From NCBI GenBank assembly GCA_018136815.1, contig CM030931.1:7796550-7860549 (forward strand): a DNA stretch of 64,000 nucleotides, read 5' to 3'. Source of the DNA: Isochrysis galbana (taxonomy: Eukaryota > Haptophyta > Isochrysidales > Isochrysidaceae). Shown here in pieces: positions 19,739 through 31,951 of the stretch; position 1 is the stretch's first letter, and each line of letters starts with the position of its first letter. The translations under genes and the position numbers were made by a program. The notes under the pieces were generated by a model. The model worked only from the letters and a program-made list of their open reading frames with translations, was not told the origin of the DNA and did not search any database.

Positions 19739-20173
19739 ATGTCGGAAGCTCCGCCCTTGGAGGCAGCTCAAGAGGCGACCACACCCGACCACACAGCCAC
19801 AAGCACGTACGCACCACCAAGCAAGAAGGAGCAAGCATCGCGGGAGGCCGCCATATCCGTGCTCACGGGACGATTCAGCTCGGTAAGGCAGGCCCTGCAG
19901 CAGTCAACGCTCTCCGAGGCGAGCGAGTACTGCACGTACAAAATTTTGAAAGAGCTGAAGGCCGACCCCGCTGCGGGCGCACTCATCAATATGGACAAGC
20001 GTGAGAAGCAGCAGCAGGCCGCCGCAGCCGTCGCAGCGTCGCTCACGGCCGCTCTGATCGAAAACGAGGAGGCAGTGACCTACGAATCGCTGCAAGAAGC
20101 GTGGAAGTCAAATATTGAAGCAGGCAGTGCTGGAAGCATATCTCTTTCTGAAACTTTCAACGATACCACTTAG
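19739..20173 (+). CDS. Small unrecognised protein, Ala/Glu-rich, helical
   Basis: 144 residues from the ATG in gacATGtcg (MSEAPPLEAA). The frame is open upstream but that part looks like leader. The sequence is soluble and mostly helical: a disordered N-terminus to ~40, then REAAISVLTGRFSSVRQALQ, EASEYCTYKILKELKADPAA, REKQQQAAAAVAASLTAALI and YESLQEAWKSNIEAG. No signal peptide, membrane span or motif that I recognise. Compositionally coherent with host genes. Divergent partner of the rhodanese-SAP gene. Confidence 0.55.
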   Translation: MSEAPPLEAAQEATTPDHTATSTYAPPSKKEQASREAAISVLTGRFSSVRQALQQSTLSEASEYCTYKILKELKADPAAGALINMDKREKQQQAAAAVAASLTAALIENEEAVTYESLQEAWKSNIEAGSAGSISLSETFNDTT

Positions 20174-22744
20174 AAAATCATAAAACTACTTTTATGATTC
20201 GCTGTTGACAGTTCCCCCCCCGCGTGCAACCGCCGGCAGCGACAACGTACCGCACCTGTCGCTTGCCGGCCAGGCCATGGAGAGCCGCTCGCCAACATGA
20301 TGTCAACATGGCAGCGGGGCACCCTCCCGCTGCTGCCCGAGCCGATGCAGCCGTCAGCCGTGCACACAGCTGCAGGCCTACAGCCTATGCCAGGCCGCTC
20401 GGTGCGCGTCCCCGACGCGCATCGCACCAGGTTCAACGGGCTCTACATCGACGGCTTCAACGGCCTGTCGTATTCCATACGATGACAGGCTTTTCCTTTA
20501 AGCCTTAGGGTCTTAGGGTCTCGTCGATTGGTGTTCCGCCTCTTCTCTTACTTTCTCTCGATGTCATCAAATGTTCCATGACCGTCTTTTGTCTTCTCTC
20601 GTCTATCGGTCATAGCTCCCCCAGCGAGATCTGCCTAGGGGTAGGCATCTTTATCCGGATATTTGTCTTGGATATCTCTGGGGGGGGGTCCCAAATGGAT
20701 GTATCTCGGATACTTCCTGGATATTTGGGGGGGTGGGGGGGTGGGGGGGAGATAATTTTAGCCTTTTGGGGGGGGCGGGGGGCACTAACACTAACATTGA
20801 CCATGCAGATGTGAAGGTGAAGGAATTCACCAAGCAGGTGCTTGGGTGGTGGGCATCTAACAGGCTAACCACACCAAGTTCCCAACTTGGGCCTTAGCTG
20901 CAAGGGTGGCTCTTTGTCTGAGCCCCAAACCCAGCTTCTTCAGAACGTGTGTTTTCATTGTTGCAATGTTCGTTTGGCGTTTGTTGCTGATCGGGCTAGT
21001 ACCTTAGCTGATCAAGTGGAACGTTTGACGACAGGTTTGGACAGTCAGCTCCAAGAACCAAGAATTACGCAAGTTTGGCCGACAAGTTTGGGCGAATTCG
21101 AATTCCGCTAAAAGTATTTACCTGACCCTAATTAGGGGGCCCAGGTGAGGAGGGGTTGGTTAGAGCGACAAGCTGACCAGCGTCCAGCGTGGAGCGTGGG
21201 CCAGGGCGTGCGATCTATGCCTATGCCCAGCTCTCCGGGCATAGATGGGGTAACAGCTTATCAGCTCTCAAGGTTATGGAGCTATCACTAATATCAGCAC
21301 TAATATCAGCTCTCATGAGAGTTGTCCCAACCAACAACAAAACTCCCCTGTGCGCGCACGCGTGTGTTGATTTACGCTCTCCACAATCCACACAAAAACT
21401 CTCTCTCTCTCCTCTAGCGTTAGCGTAGATTGGTACTACTAGCTACTAGTTGGATGAACCTAACGCATCTTAGGGATTGAGGATAGACGATAGAGCGTAG
21501 CAGCCAAGCACCAAGCAGCCGACCGACGGAGGCTACTACGTACTACGTACGTATGTATATGTATGATGTATGCTGAAGTATCGATGTTGATGGAGGGGGG
21601 GGAGGCGACGATTCTAATAGTAAAAGGAGTCATAGTAGTAGATCAGCCCCTTTAAGATTAGTCTAGCAGCCGACAACTAATATCAGTGATTTGGCAGTTT
21701 GGAGCTATTACTCTTACTGAGAGCTCATAACAGTACTCTTACCCCATCTAAGTCTCCGGGAGAGCCTGGGCGTCTGGGCGGTCTGGGTGAGTCCCCCTGC
21801 ATGCCAAGAGGCAAGAGGCAGCGCAGGGGGGTGGTTGGTTCTCGCCCCCCATGAGGGGAGTCGAGAGAGTGGGGGAGGGCGCGAGGCCCCCTTCCATGGC
21901 GACCAATCACAAGATTAGTCTCGCCAGAACCTAAAGTACGACTCTATCAATAGAACGACGCTACAGGAGCGACTACATACAGCGCAGAAACTGCCATGAA
22001 TTCACATCTGTAGAAGATTTCCTGAGCCTCCCAGAAACAACTTTTCGTGGGTTCTTCGTGGGGAGCGAGCGAAAAGCCGCCAGCCGTTAGAGGTGAGGGT
22101 GAAGAAGGGGTGAAGAACAGAGCACAAAAAAAAAGAGGGAGAGGGTGGGAGGAGAGAGGTCGTCGGGAAATGAGGGAGCAGCGGGGGAAGGAGAGGGAGA
22201 GAGAGAGAGGAGAGAGGGAGAAGAGGGAGAGGAGCCAGAGAAAGGAATTCGAAGGGAGAGAAGAAGAGAGAGACAAGAGAGAGAAGAAAAGTAATAGGTA
22301 GAGGGAGAGGCCAGAGGGAGAGACGAAAAAGAGACAGAGAGAGAGAGGATGAGAAAGACGGAAGAGACGAGAAAATGGAAGAGGAGAGAGAGAGAGCAGG
22401 GAGAGAGAAGAGAAAGACAGCAGAGGAGAGAGAGGAGGGCTGTGGGACGTTGGTGGTGGAGGTTGTTTAGGTGGAGGAGGGTGGCGACGGAGGAGGTGTC
22501 TGTTGGCGCCATCTGCGTGTGGCGGCGCGAGGCGAAGGGGAGGGAAGGGCGGGAGAGGGCGGAGGGAGGGAGGGTGGGGGGGGGGGGGGGGGAGGGACAC
22601 GGTGGAGGGACAGTGGGTTGGAGGGTGGGGAAGGGTCTGTGGGTGGAGAGAGGGAGGAGGGGGCTTGGGCAAAGGGGAGGGGGGGGGGAGGTGATAGGTT
22701 GAGCTGCCGTTGAGCGCTTTCGTGAGGGCAGCGGAAGGGAGGGC
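20174..22744. other. Intergenic stretch; AG-rich tract before the kinase gene
   Basis: 20174-22080 has no gene I can name; G tracts at 20680-20780 and unassigned DNA at 20880-21120. 21840-21900 carries a family A-like CGCGAGGCCCCC piece. 22090-22740 is a ~650 bp almost pure purine stretch on the + strand ending at the start codon at 22745, probably promoter/5' leader. Apparent proteins on both strands of it are low-complexity artefacts. Confidence 0.55.
22090..22740. repeat. Homopurine (GA/GGA) tract
   Basis: Dominated by GAGAGA and GGAGG runs, including G runs near 22567-22594. Confidence 0.85.
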
Positions 22745-25700
22745 ATGGGCTGCGGAGCCTCGCGTGCCGTGAGAGCGCTGGACGAGCCGCCGCTCCGCCC
22801 TCCGGCCGATGACTGGGAGGCGCGGCTCGCCCGCTCCAGCCTCCTCTCTCCCGTCGAGGCCGAGGCACCGACCGCCTCCTCGAGGGAGGACCTCTTCAGC
22901 GGGGGAAGGGAGGCGCCGGCGGAGACGTGGTGCGCGCAGACGCCGAGTGGAGAGGAGCGATGGCCTGTGAGTGCACGAGCTCGCAGCGTTGATGCAGCGG
23001 AGGCGGGGCCTGCAGGAGTTCTCGCGGCGGGCGGCGTGAGGGATATGCTCGGCAACCCTTTGTGCGCCTCGAGCGAACGGCAGGGCGCGCTGTTGAGCGT
23101 CTCGCGCAAGCCCTCACGCCCAGCCACTCCGTCCGCGAGCGGACTGCTCACGCAGGGAGTCATCGGCGCGGGCGCAGCGCGGAGCAGGGCGTCACTCGCT
23201 CGGTCGGACGCTGGTGGGCGCGCACTCTCTCGACCCACGACGGCAGGGTCTCATGCACTGGATTGGATGATAGAGACGGGTAGCGGAACGCCACCGCCCA
23301 CAGCTGGCTCGGCGATGAACCACGACGTCCATGGATGGGGCACGTTGCCAGGTGACGAGGATGAACGTGCCTCGTTGACCGACTGCATGTGCCTCTCGAG
23401 CCCGTTGATGAGCGGCCTCGGCGGTCAGGTGCAGATGCTAGTGCTGGATGGGCCATCGGCACCCCCACCACTCGGAGCTTCGCTCCATGGGGAGGACAAG
23501 AGGGGCTATTCTCAGTGTAAATCGGCGACGACCACCACCGCAGTTGAGGGTCTCACGGATGCTGCATCGCCAGCCCTTGCTCCCGAGTCCTCTCATACAA
23601 ATTTCTTGCCCAACGCCCTTCCTCTCCCTGGCCGTGATATAGTATGCGCGCTGTCGCTCCGTGGCGCCACATCCGACGCTATCTCGTTGTCCTTATCCGC
23701 CTTTGTACGCGGACCGGCCTCGTCACTGGGCACCGCGCTCAGACAGCTCGGCCCTACCGACGGTATGCTCGTGTTTCAGCTGCAGATGGCAATGGCGGCA
23801 GACCAAGCAGATTGCACGCCGGGGCGACTACAGGCCGGGCCAATCACCGGAGTCGGAGCATCGTTGGGCGCATGCGCCGAAGCTGGTCACGCAGGCTTGA
23901 TCACCTCGCCACCACGCACGCCGGGACAGTGCGCGGCAAGCTTCAGCGCATCTACTGCCACCGCGGCCGCCCCCGTGGCCTCCGCTGCCAATGCTGCCTA
24001 CAGCATCTCCACAAGCAATGGCGCCACTTGTACGGGGAGGACAGCAGCTCACTATCGGGATGTCTACACGGGCACTTCGGTGTGCTATGATGTTGTCGCG
24101 CTCACGCCGAGTCATGCGTACATCTTCCGCCTGCGCGCACAACTATGCTCCAGCCTCAAGTCACGCACCCGTCGCGACGGCTGGAGCGAATGGGCCTATG
24201 AGCGCTTCGCATGTGACTGTGCACCGCCTCAAGCCCCGGCACCACTACAGCTAACTGCCAATGGGGCGACACCGCGCTCGCTTCGGGTACTCTGCACCGA
24301 GATTCATCAGATCAATGGCGACCACGTGCACAGCGTGCGTCTCGAGCTGCAATCAGGGCCGCCGGGCAATGAGGAGACGATCTACCGCTCCTTCACGGGC
24401 ATTGCAGCTGGCGAGCGCAGTGTCGAGCTCAACGTGACTGACCTGACACCTCGAACGCAGTACAGGCTGCGCGCACGTGCAGCCAACACGAAGGGAGAGG
24501 GCCCATGGTCGCGGCCGGTTTCTCTCACCACTCTCGGCGAAAGCCTCCCGGTGATGTCTCCGCCGATGGCGCTTCGTCGGGGCTCATGCGAACTTGCCAT
24601 TACATGGTCCCAACCGCTAGGAATGGAGGGAGGAGACGGAGACCATACGTTTGAGCTTGAGATGACCAGTGCTGTCACCGCTGGTACGGCTGCTTTGTCT
24701 TGCGGGGTGGCGCCACTTGAGGTGGGCGCTGACTCGGCCACGGCATGGCGGCCGGTGTACCGAGGCGTCGGTACACAGTGCGTCGTCCGTAACCTTCGGC
24801 CGGCCACCGTGCACCGTTTCCGCATCCGTTGTGTGCGATGTGCAAATTCAACTCACAACCGTGAAGATAGAGTTGGGGGTCGTGCAGGAGATAGCGCAGC
24901 CGAGAGCTCACCCGCGGACTTCGACGACGATGGCGTCATCGCCCTCACAGAGTGGTCGGAGCCGCTTGCGATTACGACAGGCGCGAGCGTGCCGGCTGCT
25001 CCACTTCCACCGGCAGTCTTGGGGCGGGCTGTGGAAGGAGCGGAGGTGGCCTGGATCGCGCCCGATCCTCATGGAAGCACAATTGTCAAGCATGAGCTGC
25101 GGATCGAGCGCGAGGGCCCTACCATGTGTGGTATGAGACGGAACCACAGTGCATCTTCAGCAGCGCACCGCACCGACGCGCACACGCGCACAAGGCGAGA
25201 ATGCGTCTCCGCTAGCGGGGCTGAGTGTGGGCAGGTCAGCATTGTCACGGCAGTGGCATTGCCCGACGTGGGAGCGGGAGGCACGCGCGTTGTCGCTCGA
25301 CTGGAGTGTAGTGTCTTGCCCGCTGGCTCGCGACTACGTCTCAGCGCCCGAGCCACCAATGCTATCGGAGCAGGGCCTTGGTCGGAAGCCTCGTTCGTCG
25401 AGGTGGAGGCTAGACCTCTCGGCGCTCCGACAGAGGTCACACAGGACGAGAGGCACGCGTCCGTCATCACCTTGCGCTGGCTTCCCCCCGAAACGAATGG
25501 CACGCCACTAACCACGGCGGAGGTGGCGATAGTGCTGCTTGGTCCTTGTGAAGCGCCTGCCGAGAGACTGAAGGGGATCGCTGCTCCAATTGACGATGGC
25601 GAGTTCGCTGCCGCTGCGCATAGTCCAGTCCATCCGACTGGTGGCATGTCGAAGGCTGTCGTGGAGGCGTCTACGGCCTCGGGATGTCCTTGCGATTCGC

Positions 25701-28700
25701 TCGCCGCAAGGTCCTTTGGCGCATCTTCCATCGTCGCTCCTCCACCGGAGGCATCTGAGGAGTGGCGCGTGGTATGGACCGGCAAATCATCAGCGGAGGG
25801 AGCGAGAGGGTGCGCACGCTTGAAAGATCTGCGTTCCGGCTGCGCGTACGCTTGCAGGGTGCGCGTGCACAACACTTTGTGCGAGGGTGCTTGGTCGGAG
25901 CCTGTTGTGGTGTACACAGTGAGCGGCACGCTGAGCACACCGGGAGTTCCAACAGTGATCTCGAAGACGTCGACGACCATGCATTTGCGATGGGCTGCAG
26001 CTTATCGTGCGGGCGGTCGTACCGGAGGCGCGGGAGACGCTGCTGGGGATGTCACAAGACCTCATGGAGAAGGAGTATCGGCAGCGGTGTCCCCCAACAC
26101 CAAGCGCTCTCAGAGTCGAAACACGTCGCGCTGGCAGCTACAAATGAATGGCGGTGTGCGTGTCAAGTACAACTCCGACGGTTTGAGCGCGGGCCGTGGC
26201 GCGTTAGACGACAGTAGTCTCTTTTCATCTGGCTGCGATTTCAGCTCGGGGTTGCTGCCCGTTACGTTGCACCGTTCTCACCTGCGTGCTGCCGAAGGCG
26301 ATCGTGGAGGCGCCACTAGATTAAGAGCCGTGGGAGAGAAAGGCCAACGTCTCCGCCCTCCCCAAGGGCAGGCTCTCCGTCATCGTTTGCCTCCGATGTT
26401 GAACGGCTCAGCCTTGACGCCAAGTGCTTCTGCAAGCGGAGAAAAGGAGACGAACTCCGCCGCTCAACAAAGCCAGCGCCCCACTGGTCACACCTCGGCG
26501 GGTGAGCACAAATCGAGCAGCGCCTCAAGTGGACTTTTTGGTGGTCGAGCGTCTCTTAGTATTACGGAGGGGACAGTGGTGGAGGAAGACATCCGAGAGG
26601 ATATTGACCAGGTTCCAGAAGATTTCCTCATGGATTCTCCTGCCGGCAGTCCCAACATGGAATCCCCGGGCTGCCGCAGTTCGTCTTTTCTCGGACACAG
26701 TCCATGGCCTGAAGGGGGATTTTGGCCGTCTAGAGACGTAGCATCTCTCGGCCGAACCCCCACAGATACCATGCCACCCGAGGTGGTTCAGGAGGAAGAA
26801 TTTGAGGAGCCTTTGATAGTGGCCGGCGCCGTGGAAAGCGACGGCAGTCCAGCTGGGGATACTACACGTATGAGAAACGAAACATTGGTTTTAGGCAGTC
26901 CTGACGAGAGGTCAGACGCAAGCAACGATGGAGGCGGCCGACGGCAGTCGAACGATTCCGAAGGCGCGTCAGGGCCATTGTCTCCACCTAGTGCGCTGAT
27001 GCCCGCTCAGCATGGGCAAACAGTTAAGAATCGGAAGTCGGATGCGGAGGAGGATGTGGGAAGCAATACCGACCAAGACTTCATAACTTTGTACGAGGGT
27101 CCGGCGCATGACTTCACAGTAGCGTCTTTGGCCCCCGCTTGCAGGTGCGGGGCAAGGCCGAGCGAGGGACAACCTGCGTTGCTGGTCTCGTCATGCGGAC
27201 GCTATCAGCCTCACCACATATTCGCCTGCTTTACGATAGGTACTCATTCCGTGTTCGCTACATTAGTGAGAGCGGTGCGATGACAGAGTGGTCACCACTC
27301 CTCACTGTGGAGACGGACACCGCGGACTCTTCTCATCGGATCACATTCGACCAGATCGAATGCTTTGAGGTGCTTGGGGAGGGGGGCTTCTCCGTTGTGC
27401 ACCGTGGTCGCTACAAGGGCCAGGTATGCTTTCAGTTTCAGCCTCGGCGAGCCCTGCTAGCAAAGCTCGCTCTACGCCGCCTCGATTTCACGAGAGGCGA
27501 CGGGCATGATGCTTCTGTATTTGGATCTCTACTCTCGTCTGGGCCTTGCCTCGTCGTGAAGTGAGTTCCGTTTAATCGTCGTGGTCAAATCGGGCCGCAC
27601 CATCCCTGATTTACCTCGCATGTTGGCTCGCCTCCCGCGCAGGCGGTCGCCGTGAAGCGGCTCAAGTATCAACATCTGAATGAAGACCTGATGTCTAACT
27701 TCAACCAGGAGCTTGCCATCCTTTCGCGCGTGCGTCATCGCAACGTCGTCGCCTTTGTTGGCGCCGTGACTGAGCAACCAAATCTGTGCGTTGTCATGGA
27801 GTACATGGAAGCTGGCACACTCCACGATGCCATTCACAAGAAGGCAATGCAGCTAACTCTTCCAAAGTTGCTAGAGGTGCGTACTCTCAGTCGCCGCGGG
27901 CACCCATTGCACTCCTTGGTCGCCATGTGAGATGGTCTAAGAACGGATGGCATCTTAGCGGCCATGCTCATGCACGAGATGCTCCCCCCCCCCTCCCAAC
28001 CCCCCCCCCCCCTCACCTTTCATCACGGTCCCGGCCGCCGATCCGCACGATCAGGTAGCACTCGATGTTGCGAACGGATGCCATTATCTCCATCGCCAAA
28101 AACCAATGATCGTGCATAGAGATTTAAAAAGTCAGAACATTCTGTTGACCAAGGATGGCCGATGCAAGATAGCTGACTTTGGCCTTTCGAAAATCTTCCA
28201 GAATGAGGTGGCGGGCATGACTGGCCAAATAGGTACGTTGTTGCGCAGCGCCACTTGAGAAACATCCTGCGCGCCGGCGTAATCGCCATAGCTGACCTGC
28301 ACTCTAACGCTCCGGTTTTCCATTTCCTTTCTCCCAAAACGTAGGGACTCCTGGTTGGACTGCACCCGAGGTGTACAAACATGGCTCTTACGACCAAAAG
28401 GTAGATGTCTATTCTTTCGGCATCGTTCTCGCGGAATGCCTCTCCTGCGAGAAGCCATACACCGGGATGGATGCGATGCAAGTAGCCTTCGCCACAGTCT
28501 ACCGAAATAAGAGACCCGTATTGCCACCCACCACTCCACCTGCGATCGACAAACTGACGCGCCTCTGCTGGGATGCTGACCCGAAGAAAAGGCCCGTGTT
28601 CGCCAAGATCATCGAACAATTACAAGGATTCAAAAGGGCGATGATCATGAATGGCGGCACGGTAGGCGTCAATAGTATTGTTGCCGTAGGTTTAGGTTCC

Positions 28701-29162
28701 GAGCGAGACTCGCCCGCTCGGGCGGAGAGCCGCGGCTCAAACTTTCGATCGTCATCAGGTGTCATCTCTTCCTCGAGCGAGGTTCTCCGAAACGGACGGA
28801 TCAGCAATGAGAGCCCTCAGCGCATACCATCGGCCCATCGTGCTGTACGCAAGTCCGTGTTTCCAGCTAGAGGTGCCCAAATCAACGAAGATAGCGAGGC
28901 CTCTAGCTCGACGCGCACAGTGAGCAACGGGAACAATAGCGCTGCCAAGAGTACGTCGTCAAGCCTCGGAGGTGGCGGCGGTCCGTCACCAAGTTGTCTA
29001 CGCCCGACGCGTGACGGCTCGCGGCTTGGAGCACAGACAAACAAGTCGCTTCCAGCAAGGTCTGTGCTTGGGGGGGGCGGTCGATCGGCCTCGCAGACCA
29101 AATCGACATCTTCGACAGTGCCTGAGAATAGAAGGGGTAGCGCAACACGCAGGCCGGCGTAG
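22745..29162 (+). CDS. Multi-FN3 TKL-type protein kinase with N-terminal acylation motif
   Basis: Five exons: 22745-27144, 27240-27423, 27643-27876, 28055-28232, 28345-29162; all introns are GT-AG and phase-consistent, giving about 1,937 residues. The N-terminus MGCGAS fits myristoylation at Gly2 with palmitoylation at Cys3, so membrane attachment without a signal peptide. Roughly six FN3-like modules lie between ~300 and ~1490, each closing with patterns such as [17 protein letters not shown]; the last is split by a long Ser/Asp/Glu-rich insert and an intron. The kinase domain (~1500-1760) has [32 protein letters not shown] and GTPGWTAPE, all catalytic residues present and closest in style to TKL/Raf-MLK kinases. 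A Ser-rich tail follows. Likely an intracellular membrane-tethered signalling kinase; the ligand or partner is unknown. Exon 1 could hide further short introns. Confidence 0.85.
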
Positions 29163-29977
29163 TTGCATGGCCATGCGGCCGCACGAACTCTACCTTTCCC
29201 TGAACCCCCCACCCCTTGATTTTTGGCAACCACTACCATGTATTTCCGCGTGACCGACATGCCTGCCTCATGATTATCTGTGTCTTCCACTACACACGAC
29301 GGTAGCCTGCACGTGTCTATCGATCACTTGTCTTTTCCCTTTGTTGTACGCAGCGTCCCCCCCCTCCCCTGGCGAGGCGGCATGCTTCCACACATATGCA
29401 GTGGTACCAGCGGCTGAGCCGGAGAACATAGAGACATGTCGTTGCAGGCGACAAGCCCTATTGAGAAAGCCCTTGCACCGGCGCCCGATGTTCGCAACCT
29501 TTTACTAAGAAAAGGTAAAAAGTGCGTGGGCCATCAATATCGGGACCGAGTTGGGGTCGTTTGCCACCCGAAGGGGCTCCATGGTGGCTTCTAGCCATCG
29601 ACGCTGGTGCGAGTTGGCGTCACCCTTCGCAGCGCCGGGTCCGTCGAGGTGGACGCCGATGGCGCGCAGAAGGCCACAGGAGCGCTCAAGCGATAGCGCT
29701 GAGCGTACAAAAGCTACCGGACCAAGAGAAGACACGCGGGGGGGGGGAAGAAGAGAATACGCGGGAAAAGAAAGGGATGACAGCGGGCGGAGACACTCAG
29801 TGGGAACGGGGAGAGAGGGGAGGAGAGACGAGGCGAGAAATGGGAAAGAGGGACGCGAGGGGACGATCCTATCGGGAGCGGGCGGGAAAAGCGAGCGTGA
29901 TACGGAACTAGACGACGAAGGGGAGTCATGCGAGGAAACCTAATGGCGGGAAAGATGCGAAGAGGTATGAACAACCC
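29163..29977. other. Intergenic stretch
   Basis: Holds a family E copy (29370-29412). 29740-29940 is purine-rich. The short reverse open stretch at 29505-29735 is unrecognised. No supported gene. Confidence 0.5.
29370..29412 (+). repeat. Repeat family E copy
   Basis: Matches 12011-12083 in CGAGGCGGCA and CCACA.ATATG.AGTGGTACCAG. Confidence 0.55.
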
Positions 29978-29984
29978 CCCCCAC

Positions 29985-30265
29985 CCGCAACATACCTATT
30001 TTTCGGTGAGCGGAGCTCTCGCTCCGCCCACCCCCTTCTCCGCGCTCTCTCTCCCCTCTCCTGCGGCACGCGCGATGGCGCGCCTGCGGCAGGCCTGCAG
30101 CTGCCCCTGGCGACCCCTGGAGGCTCCTGGAGGCCAGCTCTGGGGGCAGAGGAGGCTGGGGCTGGGCCATGGCCTCCCCTGCCTCTCCCTCGCTGGCGCT
30201 CCTGAGCCTCAGTCAGGGGTCCCCAATCTGCACCCGTCTGCCTGTCGACCAGGGGGGGAGGGCTA
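29985..30265 (+). repeat. Family B internal fragment
   Basis: Matches the middle of the full copies: CCTATTTTTCGGTGAGCGGA, GCACGCGCGATGGCGCGCCTG and CTGTCGACCAGGGGGGGAGG. Both ends of the element are missing. Confidence 0.75.
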
Positions 30266-31321
30266 GATCCAGACGTGGAAAACTCCGCGGCACTAGCAGC
30301 ACCACTCCGCCGTGGCGCACCTTCTTCGGGCCGGCAACCACCCCTGGCAGGCCGCCCACGACGCTCTGCTGCAGGAAGGTGCGTGTCGGGGATCTCGTCA
30401 GGCATGGGATAGTTATTGCTGTTAACTTCGCTGAGGGCGCGGAGTGTGTCGACTGTGAGAATAGAGGACGTGGCGTCGAATTTCACGTTGAAAACGATCA
30501 TGGAAGCGCGAGAAATGCAGGCCTTCTTTAGCTTGGTTCTGCCACCTTCCTGCTCCTTCGTGAGGGCGAATGAGCCCCAGAGGCGGCGGGCTTTGGAGAG
30601 CAACAAGCTGGCGCGAGACAAGAGCAGACCGGGCTGCAAGCCAAGTTACCGAAGCATCTATGGCCTTCCTTTTGCGCCGACGCTCGCTGCTCATAAGGTT
30701 TGAGATTATCGGAGCACGTGCACTCGTCCCGCTGCCACTGCAGCTCGACGCAGGCGTTGGCACACCTGCAGCAGCACATGCATCCATGCCACCGCTCGTG
30801 CAGGCGTCTCGATCGGCGTCCGCTATGCGCATTCCGCCCTCCCCGTTCATCGACGGCGTTTCTGCGCCACTGCTGAAGTCGGGCGTGCAAAGGGCCACCT
30901 CTGCTGCCCCGGCAGCATCCGGGCCGTTCGTCGCTGCAGCACTCTCGCAAGCTGCACCACTCCCGCAACACTGGGAATGCGTGACGCTAAGCCTTCGCCT
31001 TCTGAAGGAGCCCAGCCGGAGAGCGCCTGACTCACCACTGGTTGCCAAATCTGCGACACCACTGACTTCGGGCGCTCGACTGGCGACCTCTACGGCCTCA
31101 GCAGCATCCTCGCAGTTTGTCGCTGCAGCACTCCAGCAACCCCGGGAGTGCGCAACGCTACCCCTTCGCCATCTGAAGGAGCCTAGGCCCGAGACATGAC
31201 CATTAATGCAAGCCGGGGCGCTCAGATGACCCGCCCGCCCGCCCCCGGGCTCTGCCGGGGTCTCTGCAGGGCCTGCTGGGACATCTTCACCTGCGTCTTC
31301 ACCTGCGTCGGCGTGCGGCAT
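30266..31321 (-). pseudogene. Degraded or split hypothetical gene with internal duplication
   Basis: On the reverse strand a 299-residue reading contains two tandem ~42-residue units (LGSFRWRRGSVAHSRGC... and LGSFRRRRLSVTHSQCC..., each followed by AAATN..DAA.A.EVA), then a basic RRRKRKAIDASVTWLAARSA segment. A coding-like stretch follows in another frame (GSFALTKEQEGGRTKLKKAC, FDATSSILTVDTLRALSEV) and runs into the family B fragment at 30265. The frame change may be an intron or decay. I do not recognise the family. Confidence 0.3.
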
Positions 31322-31609
31322 CGGCCAGCGGCTCAGTGCAGCCGCCGATATTCCCAGTTGTAATTATTTTTTATTTATTACGGGAACCATGGTGGCAGGT
31401 ATCTCGAGGCCTATGTCAGATCTAGCTAATACGTCTATTTGGGCCGATCTTATGCTGGGTATTGCACTCAAGTATATAGATATCATCTCAATTATGCTAT
31501 TGTCTATCCTGCATTGGACCTTGAGACATCTACTATCTAGTATCGCTTCGGCCGTGTCCGGCAGAAGGGTTGCTCTCGGTGAGGTGTCGCGCACCGCGAT
31601 GCCTACTCC

Positions 31610-31920
31610 GCTCGCCGGGTCGGATGGCCTGAGCCTCAGTCGTTCCCAATCTGCACCTGTCTGCCTGTCGAACAGGGGGGGAGGGGGGGTTGGAGCTGGA
31701 GCGATGGGCTGGCCACGACAGGCCAGGACGCGCGAGGCAGGCGAGCCTGCTACTGAGAGAGTGGGTCAGCAGGGATGTGTGCTCCTAGCAAGCCATCAGG
31801 CATGCCAGGAGGATGGGTGGTTCCTCCCCCATGGCAGGGGAGGAGTGGAGAGAGGGTGGGGGGCGTGCCCGTGCGCCCGTGCCCCCCGGCCATGGGCAAA
31901 CTAAGTACAAACTTAGTTGT
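31610..31920 (+). repeat. Family B partial copy (right end)
   Basis: From TGAGCCTCAGTC...CTGCCTGTCGAACAGGGGGG to AAACTTAGTTG; the left part is absent. It abuts the full copy, whose left target duplication starts at 31936. Confidence 0.75.
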
Positions 31921-31951
31921 GGATTGGGGCCCTAACAAACATTCCTGACTA

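Noticed and set aside
22087-23238. A 383-residue reverse frame opposite the kinase start
   Set aside because: It is the complement of the purine tract and of exon 1 of the kinase gene.
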